NCBI GenBank assembly: GCA_003242115.1
Contig: QBMP01000163.1
Coordinates: 4,240-9,980 of the forward strand
Reading direction: 5' to 3'
Source of the DNA: Phormidesmis priestleyi
GTDB taxonomy: Bacteria > Cyanobacteriota > Cyanobacteriia > Phormidesmidales > Phormidesmidaceae
DNA length: 5,741 bases
Positions 5,736-5,741 of the stretch are shown piece after piece. The notes under the pieces were generated by a model. The model made no database searches and was not told the origin of the DNA. It saw nothing but the letters and a program-made list of their open reading frames with translations. The translations under genes and the position numbers were made by a program. How positions within the stretch are numbered: the first letter of the stretch is position 1; the number at the start of each line of letters is the position of its first letter.

Positions 5736-5741
5736 GCATGC

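Overview
The window looks like ordinary chromosomal DNA from a cyanobacterium. The strongest sign is ten perfect copies of the octamer GCGATCGC (HIP1) in 5.7 kb, where about 0.1 would be expected by chance. Two of the four genes also belong to families I associate with cyanobacteria: the small conserved protein at 1270-1524 and the DUF1400-type alpha/beta hydrolase. The species cannot be named from this window.

Layout: (1) 1-1241, plus strand: a family 2 glycosyltransferase with C-terminal TPR repeats. Its true start lies left of the window, because the frame is open to the edge and the residues before the first ATG are the family's usual beginning. (2) 1270-1524, minus strand: a small conserved protein of unknown function, convergent with the glycosyltransferase, with a good Shine-Dalgarno site and a plausible sigma-70 promoter. 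(3) About 1525-1958: a non-coding region carrying that promoter, short direct repeats and two potential stem-loops ahead of the next gene. (4) 1959-3866, plus strand: an exported alpha/beta hydrolase with an N-terminal DUF1400-like domain and a visible Ser-Asp-His triad. (5) 3867-4013: the ilvD upstream region, with an 11-bp perfect tandem duplication, a Shine-Dalgarno site and a 7-bp inverted repeat that could mask that site. (6) 4014-5699, plus strand: ilvD, dihydroxy-acid dehydratase, complete with all expected iron-sulfur and active-site residues. (7) 5700-5741: a short tail with one small hairpin.

The genes do not form an evident pathway or operon. The glycosyltransferase and the small gene converge. 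The hydrolase and ilvD point the same way but are 147 bp apart, with ilvD-proximal signals between them. IlvD serves branched-chain amino acid and pantothenate synthesis, the hydrolase probably acts outside the cytoplasm, and the glycosyltransferase probably modifies a surface glycan or a protein. I see no mobile element, CRISPR array, RNA gene, toxin-antitoxin pair or defence module, and nothing that supports a new biological system. The points worth checking are small: two start-codon corrections, the ilvD leader architecture, the structured leader before the hydrolase, and that enzyme's C-terminal extension.
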